Shown in pieces: positions 26,447 to 37,635 of a DNA stretch of 64,000 bases; the stretch's first letter is position 1; each line of letters opens with the position of its first letter. Source of the DNA: Stutzerimonas chloritidismutans AW-1 (GTDB lineage Bacteria > Pseudomonadota > Gammaproteobacteria > Pseudomonadales > Pseudomonadaceae); contig NZ_AOFQ01000007.1 of the NCBI RefSeq assembly GCF_000495915.1, positions 1 to 64,000 on the forward strand, in the 5' to 3' direction. The translations under genes were made by a program, and so were the position numbers. The notes beneath the pieces were generated by a model that ran no database searches, had not been told where the DNA came from, and worked only from the letters and a program-made list of their open reading frames with translations.

Positions 26447-27381
26447 AACGAATCCATGTCGCCGCAGCCGTCATTCGTGGTGCCGACGGGCGCGTACTGA
26501 TCGCCAAGCGCCCGCTCGACAAGCATCAGGGTGGGTTGTGGGAGTTTCCCGGCGGCAAGGTCGAGGCTGGTGAGCGCGTCGAGGCGGCGCTGGCGCGCGA
26601 GTTGCTGGAGGAGTTGGGCATCGTCGTTACCGCGGCGCAGCCGCTGATCCAGGTGCGCCACGATTATCCGGACAAGCAAGTGCTGCTCGATGTCTGGGAG
26701 GTGCAGGCGTTTACCGGTGAACCCCACGGGGCGGAAGGCCAGCCGCTGATGTGGGTGACGGCCGACCAGCTGACGAACTACAGCTTTCCTGCCGCCAATC
26801 AGCCGATCGTGGCGGCTGCGCGCCTGCCGCAGCGCTATCTGATCACCCCCGATGGTGTCGCTCCGCAGCGGTTGCTCGATGGACTCGTGCGGGCGCTGGA
26901 TGAGGGCATCCGGCTGATTCAGCTGCGTGCACCGTCGCTATCCGTCGTCGATTATCGTGCGCTGGCGGAAAGGGCACTTGGCTTGTGCGAGGGTCGCGCC
27001 CAGCTGATGCTTAAAGGCCCGCTGCAGTGGGCTGGCGACTATCCCCAAGCGGGTTGGCACCTGACGGCCGCACAGCTGCGGCAGGGGGGGGCAGAGCGGC
27101 CGATACCGGCCGAACAATGGCTGGCCGCCTCCTGCCATGATGCCAAGGAGCTGGAACTGGCCGCCGCATTGGGAGTAGATTTCATCACGTTGTCGCCGGT
27201 GCAGGTCACTGTGAGTCATCCGGAAGCGTCGCCACTGGGTTGGGCGTCTGTTGCTGATTTGCTGTTAGGCTTTGACCGGCCGGTTTACCTGCTGGGCGGC
27301 CTGGCCGCGGTGGATATTCCCAGAGCTCGTGCGGCAGGCGCCCAGGGCATCGCGGCAATCCGAGCGTTCTGGCCGAATTGA
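26443..27381 (+). CDS. Nudix hydrolase (MutT-like) fused to ThiE-like domain
   Basis: A 312-residue fusion starting at a GTG that overlaps the preceding stop (GTGA). The N-terminal half is MutT-like: the Nudix box GX5EX7REUXEEXGU is intact from Gly38 to Ile60, with REL at 52-54. MutT sanitises 8-oxo-dGTP. The C-terminal half (about 130-312) has the TIM-barrel outline of thiamine-phosphate synthase ThiE (YLITPDG, IRLIQLRAPSL, GVDFITLSPVQ, VYLLGGL), but key positions differ: RAP replaces the usual REK, and the PTxTK loop reads VTVSH. The ThiE domain is therefore probably not a working synthase. The fusion is common in pseudomonads (PA4400). Confidence 0.88.
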   Translation: MKRIHVAAAVIRGADGRVLIAKRPLDKHQGGLWEFPGGKVEAGERVEAALARELLEELGIVVTAAQPLIQVRHDYPDKQVLLDVWEVQAFTGEPHGAEGQPLMWVTADQLTNYSFPAANQPIVAAARLPQRYLITPDGVAPQRLLDGLVRALDEGIRLIQLRAPSLSVVDYRALAERALGLCEGRAQLMLKGPLQWAGDYPQAGWHLTAAQLRQGGAERPIPAEQWLAASCHDAKELELAAALGVDFITLSPVQVTVSHPEASPLGWASVADLLLGFDRPVYLLGGLAAVDIPRARAAGAQGIAAIRAFWPN

Positions 27382-27447
27382 ACCGCAGGCGGTATTTGCC
27401 GGTCACTGCCGGTGCAGCCCGCAAACTGACACCGAAATATGTCATTG

Positions 27448-27484
27448 ATAGTTAAAAGCAATCGGCGCAATTCCCTTAATCAAT
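27448..27484 (+). promoter_or_regulatory. Putative OxyR binding site upstream of ahpC
   Basis: Four tetranucleotides, ATAG, CAAT, ATTC and CAAT, are separated by exactly 7 bases each (27448, 27459, 27470 and 27481), the spacing of the OxyR tetramer consensus ATAG-N7-CTAT-N7-ATAG-N7-CTAT. Matches to the bases are partial (11 of 16). The site ends 71 bases before the ahpC start, a suitable place to activate this peroxide-response gene. Confidence 0.6.
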
Positions 27485-27555
27485 TATCGGTATGCTGTCG
27501 GCTACGCTATCGTAGGCCCCGTTAAGTTTTCTGAACCCCCCAAAGGAGTTAGCAG

Positions 27556-28119
27556 ATGTCGCTGATCAACACTCAAGTTCAACCCTTCAAAGTCAATGCC
27601 TTCCACAACGGCAAGTTCATCGAAGTCACCGAAGAATCCCTGAAGGGCAAGTGGTCCGTGCTGATCTTCATGCCGGCTGCCTTCACCTTCAACTGCCCGA
27701 CTGAAATCGAAGACGCAGCCAACAGCTACGCCGAATTCCAGAAGGCCGGTACCGAGGTTTACATCGTCACCACCGACACCCATTTCTCGCACAAGGTCTG
27801 GCATGAAACTTCCCCTGCCGTTGGCAAGGCGCAGTTCCCGCTGATCGGTGACCCGACTCACCAGCTGACCCGCGCTTTCGGTGTGCACATCGAAGAAGAA
27901 GGTCTGGCTCTGCGTGGCACCTTCCTGATCAACCCGGAAGGCGTGATCAAGACCGTCGAGATTCATTCCAACGAGATCGCCCGTGACGTGTCGGAAACTC
28001 TGCGCAAGCTGAAAGCCGCTCAGTACACCGCCGCTCACCCGGGCGAAGTCTGCCCGGCCAAGTGGAAAGAAGGCGAGAAGACCCTGGCTCCTTCGCTGGA
28101 CCTGGTCGGCAAGATCTAA
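27556..28119 (+). CDS. ahpC: Alkyl hydroperoxide reductase subunit C (peroxiredoxin)
   Basis: AhpC reduces hydrogen peroxide, organic peroxides and peroxynitrite. The 187-residue typical 2-Cys peroxiredoxin has the peroxidatic Cys47 in FTFNCPTE and the resolving Cys166 in EVCPAKW. A strong AAAGGAG precedes the ATG. AhpF, which re-reduces it with NADH, is encoded 119 bases downstream. An OxyR-like site lies upstream and two hairpins downstream, so ahpC can be expressed in excess over ahpF. Confidence 0.97.
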   Translation: MSLINTQVQPFKVNAFHNGKFIEVTEESLKGKWSVLIFMPAAFTFNCPTEIEDAANSYAEFQKAGTEVYIVTTDTHFSHKVWHETSPAVGKAQFPLIGDPTHQLTRAFGVHIEEEGLALRGTFLINPEGVIKTVEIHSNEIARDVSETLRKLKAAQYTAAHPGEVCPAKWKEGEKTLAPSLDLVGKI

Positions 28120-28145
28120 GGCTTCGCCTATCTGCCCTGCGTGCT

Positions 28146-28209
28146 GGAGAGGCTGTAACCGGCCTCTCCAACCCAACGCCTGGACGCGAACCGTCCGGGC
28201 GTTTTATTT
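28146..28209 (+). terminator. Tandem hairpins between ahpC and ahpF
   Basis: A first stem GGAGAGG/CCTCTCC is followed by a second stem from AACGCC-T-GGACG (28175-28185) and CGTCC-G-GGCGTT, then TTTATTT. The second looks like an intrinsic terminator and would let part of the transcription continue into ahpF, explaining an ahpC surplus. Confidence 0.65.
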
Positions 28210-28238
28210 CCTGAATTCCGTACGGGGTACCGCTGCTC

Positions 28239-29801
28239 ATGTTGGACACCAATCTCAAGACCCAGTTGAAAGCCTACCTGGAGAAGGTCACCCAGCCCTT
28301 CGAGATCGTCGCGTCCCTCGATGACGGCGAGAAATCCCGGGAAATGCTGAGCCTGCTGCAAGACATCGCCGAGCTCAGCGACAAGATCACCCTCAAGACC
28401 GACGGTGACGATGCACGCAAGCCGTCGTTCTCGCTCAACCGCATCGGCGGCAACATCAGCCTGCGTTTTGCCGGCATCCCCATGGGCCACGAATTCACCT
28501 CGCTGGTGCTGGCCCTGCTGCAGGTCGGCGGTCATCCGTCGAAGACGGCACCGGAAGTGATCGAGCAGATCAAGGCGCTGGATGGCGACTACAGCTTCGA
28601 AACCTACTTCTCGCTGTCCTGCCAGAACTGCCCGGACGTGGTCCAGGCGCTGAACCTGATGGCCGTGCTGAACCCCAACATCAAGCACGTCGCCATCGAC
28701 GGCGCACTGTTCCAGGACGAAGTCGAAGCTCGTCAGATCATGTCGGTGCCGAGCATCTACCTCAACGGCGAGCTGTTCACCCAAGGTCGCATGAGTGAGG
28801 AAGAGATTCTCGCCAAGCTCGATACCGGCTCCAGCGCCCGTGACGCCGAAAAGCTCAAGGCCAAGGACGCCTTCGACGTGCTTGTGGTCGGCGGTGGCCC
28901 GGCCGGCGCCGCAGCGGCGATCTACGCGGCGCGCAAGGGCATCCGCACCGGTGTCGCCGCCGAGCGCTTCGGCGGTCAGGTGCTCGACACCATGGCCATC
29001 GAGAACTTCATCTCGGTGAAGGAAACCGAAGGCCCGAAACTGGCCCGCGCGCTGGAAGAGCACGTGCGCGAGTACGAGGTCGACATCATGAACCTGCAGC
29101 GCGCCAGCCAGCTGATCCCGGCCGGCGACGACGGCCTGCACCGCGTGCAGTTCGAGAACGGCGGCGAGCTCAAGGCCAAGACCCTGATCCTCGCCACCGG
29201 CGCGCGCTGGCGCGAAATGAAGGTGCCGGGCGAGCAGGAATACCGCGGTCGTGGCGTCGCCTACTGCCCGCACTGCGACGGCCCGCTGTTCAAGGGCAAG
29301 CGCGTGGCGGTGATCGGCGGCGGCAACTCGGGCGTGGAAGCGGCCATCGACCTGGCCGGCATCGTCGCCCACGTGACCCTGCTCGAGTTCGGTGAGGAAC
29401 TGCGTGCCGACGCCGTGCTGCAGCGCAAGCTCAACAGCCTGCCCAACGTCCGCGTGCTGAAGATGGCGCAGACCACCGAGGTCAAAGGCGACGGCCAGAA
29501 GGTCACCGGCCTGGTCTACAAGGACCGCAGCAGCGAAGAAATGCACAGCGTCGAGCTGGAAGGCATCTTCGTGCAGATCGGCCTGCTGCCCAACAGCGAA
29601 TGGCTCAAGGGCACCCTGGAGCTGTCGCGTTTCGGCGAGATCATCGTCGACGCCAAGGGCCAGACCAGCATCCCCGGCGTGTTCGCTGCCGGTGACGTGA
29701 CCACGGTGCCGTACAAGCAGATCGTGATCGCCGTCGGCGAAGGCGCCAAGGCCTCGCTGAGCGCCTTCGATCACCTGATCCGGTCGTCCGCGCCGGCCTG
29801 A
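28239..29801 (+). CDS. ahpF: Alkyl hydroperoxide reductase subunit F
   Basis: AhpF is the NADH-dependent flavoprotein disulfide reductase that recharges AhpC. The 520-residue protein has the N-terminal tandem thioredoxin-fold domain with its CxxC at 128-131 (SCQNCP), the FAD-binding GGGPAG at 218-223, the redox CxxC at 343-346 (YCPHCD) and the NAD-binding GGGNSG near 360. The length and all four redox cysteines match E. coli AhpF. It follows ahpC and ends in a strong terminator. Confidence 0.97.
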   Translation: MLDTNLKTQLKAYLEKVTQPFEIVASLDDGEKSREMLSLLQDIAELSDKITLKTDGDDARKPSFSLNRIGGNISLRFAGIPMGHEFTSLVLALLQVGGHPSKTAPEVIEQIKALDGDYSFETYFSLSCQNCPDVVQALNLMAVLNPNIKHVAIDGALFQDEVEARQIMSVPSIYLNGELFTQGRMSEEEILAKLDTGSSARDAEKLKAKDAFDVLVVGGGPAGAAAAIYAARKGIRTGVAAERFGGQVLDTMAIENFISVKETEGPKLARALEEHVREYEVDIMNLQRASQLIPAGDDGLHRVQFENGGELKAKTLILATGARWREMKVPGEQEYRGRGVAYCPHCDGPLFKGKRVAVIGGGNSGVEAAIDLAGIVAHVTLLEFGEELRADAVLQRKLNSLPNVRVLKMAQTTEVKGDGQKVTGLVYKDRSSEEMHSVELEGIFVQIGLLPNSEWLKGTLELSRFGEIIVDAKGQTSIPGVFAAGDVTTVPYKQIVIAVGEGAKASLSAFDHLIRSSAPA

Positions 29802-29820
29802 ATCGAAGCGCAATAAAGAA

Positions 29821-29851
29821 GGGGAGCAGCCGCGAGGTTGCTCCCCTTTTT
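29821..29851 (+). terminator. Intrinsic terminator of ahpF
   Basis: GGGGAGCA (29821-29828) pairs with TGCTCCCC (29839-29846), followed by five T (29847-29851). It begins 19 bases after the ahpF stop. Confidence 0.88.
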
Positions 29852-29936
29852 CGTTTCTGGCGCTCGGCGGGACGCTCAGGCAGAAGCGAACGCCTGCCGG
29901 CGCGCCGGGTCTCAGGACGTACATGCCGAGCAGTCC

Positions 29937-31082
29937 ATGGAGCTGTCCACAACGATGATGAATGCGCAAACGCTGCAGAGCTCACGCCGGGTCGTGCTGA
30001 CCTATGCCAACCGACCACGCGAGCCGCAGCACGAGAAGGTCGTCCACGCGGCCTTGGCCGAACGCCTGGCGACCTTGCTGGGGACGAGTTACGGCGGTGA
30101 GTACGATCCAACGCGTCGCTATGACGCCCATCCCTACCTGATACCGTCGGGCACCGTCGTCGGCCTCCGCGAAGCCCAGGAGCTGGGGCTGAACGAGGAG
30201 GGTGACCTGTTTGGTGGTGTCGTGCCGCAGGCCTTCGTCGAAACCAAAGCGATCACACACCCGCTGGTGCGTCCGGACGCCGTGGCGCCGGTCGGCTGGT
30301 CGCGGGACTTCAGTACCCAGGTCAAGGGCAGCGTGCTGGCCGGCTACAGCGCCTTCAGCATTGAGGATGCGCGTGACGCCGGGCGGCGCCTTTTGCACGA
30401 AGGGCCGGTGCGGATCAAGCCGGTACGCGCCACTGGTGGCCGCGGGCAGCTGCGCGTCGATGATGCCGATACCCTCGATAAGGCCTTGTTTGCGCTCGAT
30501 GAAAAGGAGCTGGCCCAGTACGGCCTGGTTCTGGAGGCGCATCTGGATCGCGTCATCACCTTCAGTGTCGGCCAGGTACGTGTCGGGGGCCGTCTGGCCA
30601 GTTACTACGGTACGCAGCGCCTGACTCGGGACAACGCGGGCAACGAGGTGTATGGCGGCTCGGATCTGGTGGTTGTCGATGGCGACTTCGAGGCGCTGAT
30701 GGCCCTTGATCTGCCGGAGACGACTCGTCTGGCCGTGCGCCAGGCGCAGGTCTACGACGAGGCAGCCTCGGCCTGTTATCGGCATTTCTTCGCCTCGCGA
30801 CGCAACTACGACATCGCCCAGGGCGTCGATGGCCGGGGCCGGTCACGTTCCGGCGTGCTCGAGCAATCCTGGCGTATCGGCGGTGCCAGCAGCGCTGAAG
30901 TGGCTGCCCTGGAAGTCTTCAGGCAAGGCACTTCGGCGCGCGCGGTGAAGGCGTCTTCGCTGGAGTTCTATGGGCGCGAGCAGAGCGTGCCGGCCGGTGC
31001 GCAAGTTCTGTATCGGGACGAGGACGCCGATGTGGGTTTCATCACCAAGTGTGTAACGGTGGAGGACTATGGCGACGCATAG
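29937..31082 (+). CDS. DUF3182-family protein (ATP-grasp-like)
   Basis: A 381-residue protein that resembles the DUF3182 family. The centre (VRIKPVRATGGRGQLRVDD, followed by ALDEKELAQYGLVLEAHLD) recalls the nucleotide-binding lobes of ATP-grasp ligases, and a basic-acidic pattern near ASYYGTQ fits such a fold; this relation is my inference. No signal peptide. The start is uncertain: ATGs at 29937, 29955 and 29958 are all in frame without clear ribosome sites. The 3' end overlaps the following alpha/beta hydrolase by 14 bases, so the two are coupled. The pair could make and cut the same bond, but the substrate is unknown. Confidence 0.75.
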   Translation: MELSTTMMNAQTLQSSRRVVLTYANRPREPQHEKVVHAALAERLATLLGTSYGGEYDPTRRYDAHPYLIPSGTVVGLREAQELGLNEEGDLFGGVVPQAFVETKAITHPLVRPDAVAPVGWSRDFSTQVKGSVLAGYSAFSIEDARDAGRRLLHEGPVRIKPVRATGGRGQLRVDDADTLDKALFALDEKELAQYGLVLEAHLDRVITFSVGQVRVGGRLASYYGTQRLTRDNAGNEVYGGSDLVVVDGDFEALMALDLPETTRLAVRQAQVYDEAASACYRHFFASRRNYDIAQGVDGRGRSRSGVLEQSWRIGGASSAEVAALEVFRQGTSARAVKASSLEFYGREQSVPAGAQVLYRDEDADVGFITKCVTVEDYGDA

Positions 31083-31845
31083 CGAAATGGTGAACATCCT
31101 GGTGGGTGATGAGCATATCGCCGGGACCTTCCTCTCACCGCCGGAGAAGATGCCAGGCGTGCTGTTCGTACACGGTTGGGGTGGCAGCCAGCAGCGCGAC
31201 CTGAACCGCGCGCGTGGTATCGCCGGGCTTGGTTGTGTCTGCCTGTCGTTCGATCTGCGCGGCCATGCGCAGACCCGCGCGCAACAGGAAACCGTGACGC
31301 GGGAGCAGAACCTCAATGATCTGCTCGCCGCTTACGATCTGCTGGCCCAGCACCCGCATATCGACCCCTCCGCGATTGCAGTGGTCGGCACCAGCTATGG
31401 CGGCTACCTCGCGGCGATTCTCACCGAGCTGCGTCCGGTGAAGTGGCTGGCCCTGCGCGTGCCGGCGCTGTACCGCGACGAGGAGTGGCAGGTGCCCAAG
31501 CGGCAGCTCGATCGCGACGTCCTCAACCAGCTGCGCAGCCGGCGCGTGCTACCGGACGAGAACCGCGCGTTGGCCGCCTGCGCGGCGTTTCGCGGCGACG
31601 TGCTGATCGTCGAATCCGAGCACGATACCTTCGTCCCGCACGAAACCATCATGAGCTATCGTGCCGCCTTCCACGGCACCCACTCCCTCACCCATCGCAT
31701 CATCGACGGTGCCGACCATGCGCTGAGCAACGAGCGCTGCCAGGAGGCCTACACCTCGATTCTGGTGAACTGGGCGACCGAGATGATCATCGGCGCGCGT
31801 CTCGACGAAAAATCTCCTGAGGGCTTCAAGGCGGTCGACGAGTAG
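31069..31845 (+). CDS. Alpha/beta hydrolase (dienelactone-hydrolase/peptidase-like)
   Basis: A 258-residue cytoplasmic alpha/beta-hydrolase. The oxyanion HGWGG is at 35-39, the nucleophile elbow GTSYGG holds Ser109, and Asp186 (SEHDTFVP) and His217 (GADHALS) complete a plausible catalytic triad. No lid domain is evident. Substrate cannot be assigned. The ATG is preceded by GGAGG at an unusually short spacing of 3 bases and lies inside the DUF3182 gene, so expression is likely coupled. The gene is convergent with the channel-like gene downstream. Confidence 0.85.
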   Translation: MATHSEMVNILVGDEHIAGTFLSPPEKMPGVLFVHGWGGSQQRDLNRARGIAGLGCVCLSFDLRGHAQTRAQQETVTREQNLNDLLAAYDLLAQHPHIDPSAIAVVGTSYGGYLAAILTELRPVKWLALRVPALYRDEEWQVPKRQLDRDVLNQLRSRRVLPDENRALAACAAFRGDVLIVESEHDTFVPHETIMSYRAAFHGTHSLTHRIIDGADHALSNERCQEAYTSILVNWATEMIIGARLDEKSPEGFKAVDE

Positions 31846-31908
31846 CAGGTCAGCACTCGCCTCCAACGGCCCTTGGGGCACGCAGCGGAGAGCACTGCGT
31901 CAGTCCGC

Positions 31909-32937
31909 TCACTCGGGATGTGTCGGTGGGGGCGTGGGGCCGACGAAACGACTCCAGCGGCGGTCGAGCACCTGCTGCTTGAGCACTTCGATGACGTCGA
32001 CCAGCAGTTCTTCCAGCGCCAGGTCGGTATTTTCGTCCTGGTAGACCCAGGCATCGAAGAACTCGTCGGCGAGATTGCCGGCCAGTGCCTGGAACTGCGG
32101 GCCACGCATGCCTTCCACGGCGCCCTGCAGCAGCCGCGCGGCGATGTCGCCGAGTGCATCGTCGAGCGTGCTGGCCAGGCGGTTGCCCAGTGGCAGGCGC
32201 CGCAGATTGTGCATCTCGGGATTGTTCTGCAGCGCCTGGTGAATCAGTTGGCTGACATAACCTTCGATGGCGCCGCGATTGTCGCGGTAGCCAGTCTCCA
32301 GCATGTCCTGCAGGCGCCGCGAGATGTCGTTGAGCAAGCGCTGTTTGCGCGGCCGCACCACTTCCTGCAGCAGCCGGCGCGAAAGGTCGTCGCTGGCGCC
32401 GATCTCCTGCTGCAGGCGGCCGAACAGGCGCACCATCACCCGGTCGGAAAGCTCCTCGATCAGCAGGTAGTAATAACGGCTGAAAAGGCCGTAGATGGCC
32501 CAGCCGCGCATGTCGATCAGCCCTAGGCGCTGCAGGCGGATCAGCAGCGCGCCGACACGCAGTACGCGCAACCAGCGCAGCCCGGCCAGGGGAATGCAGC
32601 CGAGCACGTCATACCAGTGCGCGAACGGGTAGTAGTACCAGCGTGCATAGCGGCGCTCGAACAGTGCCACGGTCCAGCCGAGCAGCACGTCGAGGACGAA
32701 GATCGCGACGAAGCCCAGGTCGATGTACTGGAAGTTGGCGTGGACACTCTGCTGGTAACGCGCGTGCAGCTCTGGCGCGAGGTCCGCCAGCACTGCGCTG
32801 ACAGGCTGCAGGGCGAACAGGCTGTCGAACAGAATCAGCGACAGGTTGATGCACACCAACAGAACGATGAAGGCTTCCCAGGCGGCGTGCAGCTGGTCGC
32901 GACGGCGGGCCTGTCGCGCCACGACCGGCTCAGTCAT
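31909..32937 (-). CDS. Voltage-sensor/ion-channel-like membrane protein with long cytoplasmic tail
   Basis: A 342-residue protein. The N-terminal 150 residues have about four hydrophobic segments in voltage-sensor-like order: AFIVLLVCINLSLILFDSLF, then YIDLGFVAIFVLDVLLGW, then an Arg-rich S4-like helix RWLRVLRVGALLIRLQRLG. No potassium-channel selectivity filter (TVGYG) is visible. About 190 helical residues follow that look cytoplasmic (SDRVMVRLFGRLQQEIG onward). ATG 32937 is chosen because it overlaps the stop of the adenosyltransferase gene (ATGACTGA). Function unknown; gating or sensing without a pore is one option. Confidence 0.72.
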   Translation of the reverse strand: MTEPVVARQARRRDQLHAAWEAFIVLLVCINLSLILFDSLFALQPVSAVLADLAPELHARYQQSVHANFQYIDLGFVAIFVLDVLLGWTVALFERRYARWYYYPFAHWYDVLGCIPLAGLRWLRVLRVGALLIRLQRLGLIDMRGWAIYGLFSRYYYLLIEELSDRVMVRLFGRLQQEIGASDDLSRRLLQEVVRPRKQRLLNDISRRLQDMLETGYRDNRGAIEGYVSQLIHQALQNNPEMHNLRRLPLGNRLASTLDDALGDIAARLLQGAVEGMRGPQFQALAGNLADEFFDAWVYQDENTDLALEELLVDVIEVLKQQVLDRRWSRFVGPTPPPTHPE

Positions 32938-33520
32938 CCGCGGCAGGTGAAGCAGCGGCTGGCTGCCAGAGTATTTCACCGCAACCCTGGCGCCGAGCGA
33001 TCAGGCGGGCGGCGACGAACAGCGCATCGGAGAGCCGGTTCAGATAGGCCAGCAGCACCGGGCGTACCGTTTCGCTGGCATTGAGCTGCTGACAACGACG
33101 CTCGGCAGTGCGCGTCATGCTGCGGCACAGGTGGGCGAGGGCGATCAGCCGGGAACCGCCTGGCAGGATGAATTCCTTCAGCGGCCCGAGCTCCTGGTTC
33201 CAGCGATCGATGGCCTGTTCCAGCCGCTCGATTTCGTTGTCCTGCAGCGCCTGGTAGTCGGGCATCGCCAGCTCGCCGCCGAGGTCGAACAAACGGTGCT
33301 GGCAAGGCGCGAAAACGCTGATCAGCTCGTCGAGCGTTGGCCACTGCACCTGCGCATCGGCCAGTTCGGCCAGCAACAGGCCGAGCTGACTGTTGAGGGT
33401 GTCGACCTCGCCCATGGCCTCCACGCGAGGATGGTCCTTGGCAACCCGACGGCCGTCGCCGAGGCCGGTTTCGCCGCTATCGCCGGTGCGGGTGTAGATT
33501 TTCGACAGTCGATTGCCCAT
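32930..33520 (-). CDS. PduO-type cob(I)alamin adenosyltransferase
   Basis: A 196-residue ATP:corrinoid adenosyltransferase of the PduO/CobA2 type, which makes adenosylcobalamin from cob(I)alamin and ATP. The ATP-binding N-terminal loop YTRTGDSGETGLGDGRRV (about 9-26) is intact, as are the helical motifs RLFDLGGELA, FILPGGS and RTAERRC, and the C-terminal LNRLSDALFVAAR. It lies 16 bases after the sensor kinase gene and overlaps the channel-like gene. No cobalamin riboswitch was seen nearby. Confidence 0.92.
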   Translation of the reverse strand: MGNRLSKIYTRTGDSGETGLGDGRRVAKDHPRVEAMGEVDTLNSQLGLLLAELADAQVQWPTLDELISVFAPCQHRLFDLGGELAMPDYQALQDNEIERLEQAIDRWNQELGPLKEFILPGGSRLIALAHLCRSMTRTAERRCQQLNASETVRPVLLAYLNRLSDALFVAARLIARRQGCGEILWQPAAASPAADD

Positions 33521-33536
33521 GTATCGGTTCCTTGGT

Positions 33537-35552
33537 TCAGGTCGCCATCTGCTCGCCGGGCGAGCTCAGCGGCAACCGCAGGGTGAACGTGGTGCCGTGG
33601 CCAGCTTGGCACTGCACCTCCATCTGCCCCTGATGGTTGTTGGTGATGATGAAATACGAGACGGAAAGACCCAGCCCGGTTCCCTGGCCGACTTCCTTGG
33701 TGGTGAAGAACGGCTCGAAGATGCGCTTGCGCACATTCTCCGGGATGCCGCCGCCGTTGTCCTCGACCTGAATTTCCGCCCACGGCGGATTCAGGCGCGT
33801 GCGCAGGATGATCTGTCCCGGCTCGTCGCTCTGATGGGTATGGATGGCCTGTGCAGCGTTCTTCAGCAGGTTGAGCAAGACCTGCTCCAGCTCGTTGCCG
33901 ATGCACGGTACGCGGTCGATCCGCGGGTCGAAGTCACGAACGATATCGATGGCCTTGAAGTCGAAGCCTTCCATCAGGGCGAAGTCGTTTCCGGCGATCT
34001 CCAGTGCCTGATCGATCAGAACGGGCAACTGGCAGTCCGCCAGCTGACGGTTGCTCATGCGGCTGAAGCTGAGCATGTGGCTGACGATCTTCGCCGCGCG
34101 CGAGCCGGCCTGCTGGATACCATCGAGCAGCTGCGGCACTTCGCGGCGCTGTAGGTACTGGTTGACCGCTTCCAGGCGCACGCCGGTTTCCTCCGCGGCC
34201 TCGCGATTGCGCTCGAGCTCGGGCGAGAGCCGGCGGCGGATGTTCTGCGCGTTGTGCAGGATGGCGCCGAGAGGATTGTTGATCTCGTGGGCCATGCCGG
34301 CCGCGAGGCTGCCCACCGAGAGCATTTTCTCCGACTGCACCATCATTTCTTCCATGTTGATGCGCTGGGTGATGTCGTCGATGCGGATCACCACACCGCG
34401 GCCACCTGCGCCGGTCAGTGGGTAGCAGGTCAGCGCATAGTGGTGCGGCTCGTCGTTGCGCATCCAGGTCACCCGCTCGATCTTCGCCACCACGTGCTGT
34501 TCCGAAGTACGGCGGATCTGCGCGAGAAACGGCTTGAGCGGCTCGAAGGCGACGAACACCGGCTGGTTGAGGGCGTCATCCAGCGGCGTGCCGGAGAGGG
34601 CGCTGGCTTCCTGGTTCCATTGAGTAACGTAGAGCTGTTCATCGAGGGCGATCAGCGCGGAGGGCATCGAGTCGATGATGCTGTTGAGGTATTTCTGGAA
34701 GCCGGTCAGCTTCTGCTCGATCTTGCTGCGCACCTGCACTTCCAGCTCCAGCTTGCGGTTGGAGTGGCGGGTTTCCTCGGCCAGGCCCTGGGCATGATCG
34801 AATGCCTCCTGGGCATCGTCACGGGCGCGCTTGAGCTGCTGCTCGCGGGCCTCCATGCGCGACAGCATGGTGTTGAAGGCATCGGCCAACCGGCCGATCT
34901 CGTCCTGGTTGCCGGGCTTGGCGCGCAGGGAATAGTCCTCCTCGCGGGTGACCTGGCGTGACAGCGCCTCCAGATCGCGAATCGGGCGGGTAATGAGCTG
35001 GCGGATCTGCCGCGCAACCAGGATCCACAGCAGCAGGCTGGCAACGAGAATGGCCAGGCTGGCGGTCAGCGTGCCGGTGTAGAAGGCGCCGGGCAGCTCG
35101 CTGCTGGCGACCATCAGCAGATGCCCGGCACTGCCATCGGCTTGCGGCAGCCTGACCAGCAGGTTGGCGCGAATCTCGCTGGCGCGCCAACGTTCGACAT
35201 CGCTGAGCTGTTCCGGCAGACGCAATCGGTCGCCTTGCTGGAGTTGCGCGAGGCTGTTGCCGTCACGGTCGTAGATCATCGCCGCGCGCAGCGGTGCGTA
35301 GCCTTCGAGGCGCTTGAGCAATCTACTGGCGGCTTCCGGCGAAGACAGCGCCCGCGCGCTCAGTTCTTCGGTAGCGAATAGCTCGCCGAGGGTGTGCATG
35401 GCCTGCGGCGCGACGCTCTGCCGTGAAATCCAGTAGGCCGCGCTGATGAACGTCAGGTTGGAAACCAGCAGAACGGCGGCAAGCAGGACGAGCAGGGCCA
35501 GCAGCAGTTTGCGACCGACCGGAAGGTTTTCGAGGCGCTGACGCAGGATCAT
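33537..35552 (-). CDS. Membrane sensor histidine kinase (HAMP-PAS-HisKA-HATPase; PA4398-like)
   Basis: A 671-residue kinase. TM1 is at about 14-36 and TM2 about 160-180, enclosing a 120-residue periplasmic sensor; a HAMP linker (185-240), a coiled coil, and a PAS domain (about 285-395) follow. The phosphoacceptor is His422 in [12 protein letters not shown]. The ATPase domain has the N box [10 protein letters not shown]1 DNGGGIP and G2 GTGLGLSV, so it is catalytically intact. It has no receiver domain. The likely partner is the response regulator upstream in the same run of genes (across panE). The P. aeruginosa counterpart PA4398 has been linked to swarming and biofilm formation, as I recall. 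Confidence 0.9.
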   Translation of the reverse strand: MILRQRLENLPVGRKLLLALLVLLAAVLLVSNLTFISAAYWISRQSVAPQAMHTLGELFATEELSARALSSPEAASRLLKRLEGYAPLRAAMIYDRDGNSLAQLQQGDRLRLPEQLSDVERWRASEIRANLLVRLPQADGSAGHLLMVASSELPGAFYTGTLTASLAILVASLLLWILVARQIRQLITRPIRDLEALSRQVTREEDYSLRAKPGNQDEIGRLADAFNTMLSRMEAREQQLKRARDDAQEAFDHAQGLAEETRHSNRKLELEVQVRSKIEQKLTGFQKYLNSIIDSMPSALIALDEQLYVTQWNQEASALSGTPLDDALNQPVFVAFEPLKPFLAQIRRTSEQHVVAKIERVTWMRNDEPHHYALTCYPLTGAGGRGVVIRIDDITQRINMEEMMVQSEKMLSVGSLAAGMAHEINNPLGAILHNAQNIRRRLSPELERNREAAEETGVRLEAVNQYLQRREVPQLLDGIQQAGSRAAKIVSHMLSFSRMSNRQLADCQLPVLIDQALEIAGNDFALMEGFDFKAIDIVRDFDPRIDRVPCIGNELEQVLLNLLKNAAQAIHTHQSDEPGQIILRTRLNPPWAEIQVEDNGGGIPENVRKRIFEPFFTTKEVGQGTGLGLSVSYFIITNNHQGQMEVQCQAGHGTTFTLRLPLSSPGEQMAT

Positions 35553-35598
35553 TGGCGGGACACGGCATAGCAGAGAGTTTCTGCAGGGTAGCCGCGGC

Positions 35599-37478
<1,880 letters not shown>

Positions 37479-37552
37479 GGCAAGCTCAATCAATTGAAGG
37501 GGGACGTCCTGTCACTCCTTGCCGTAGGGCGGGCGCTGACACGTCGAATCGT

Positions 37553-37558
37553 TATAAT
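37553..37558 (+). promoter_or_regulatory. Probable -10 element of yajQ
   Basis: A perfect TATAAT lies 77 bases before the yajQ ATG in the divergent region with the response regulator. No good -35 hexamer is found at 17 bases, so activator-dependent or weak use is possible. Confidence 0.45.
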
Positions 37559-37635
37559 GACCGCGCTTTCTTAACCGTCAAGACATACGCGCTCGGCTCA
37601 TGCGGCCGGTCGCGCTATACAGTGGAGGAATCCCC

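Noticed and set aside
28128..29969. 613-codon minus-strand frame opposite ahpF
   Set aside because: Antisense shadow; the repeated His/Asp/Gln-rich composition is typical of antisense translation of GC-rich genes.
32930..33520. Cobalamin riboswitch for the adenosyltransferase gene
   Set aside because: The gene starts 16 bases after the kinase gene, so there is no room for a riboswitch leader, and no B12-box was seen upstream.
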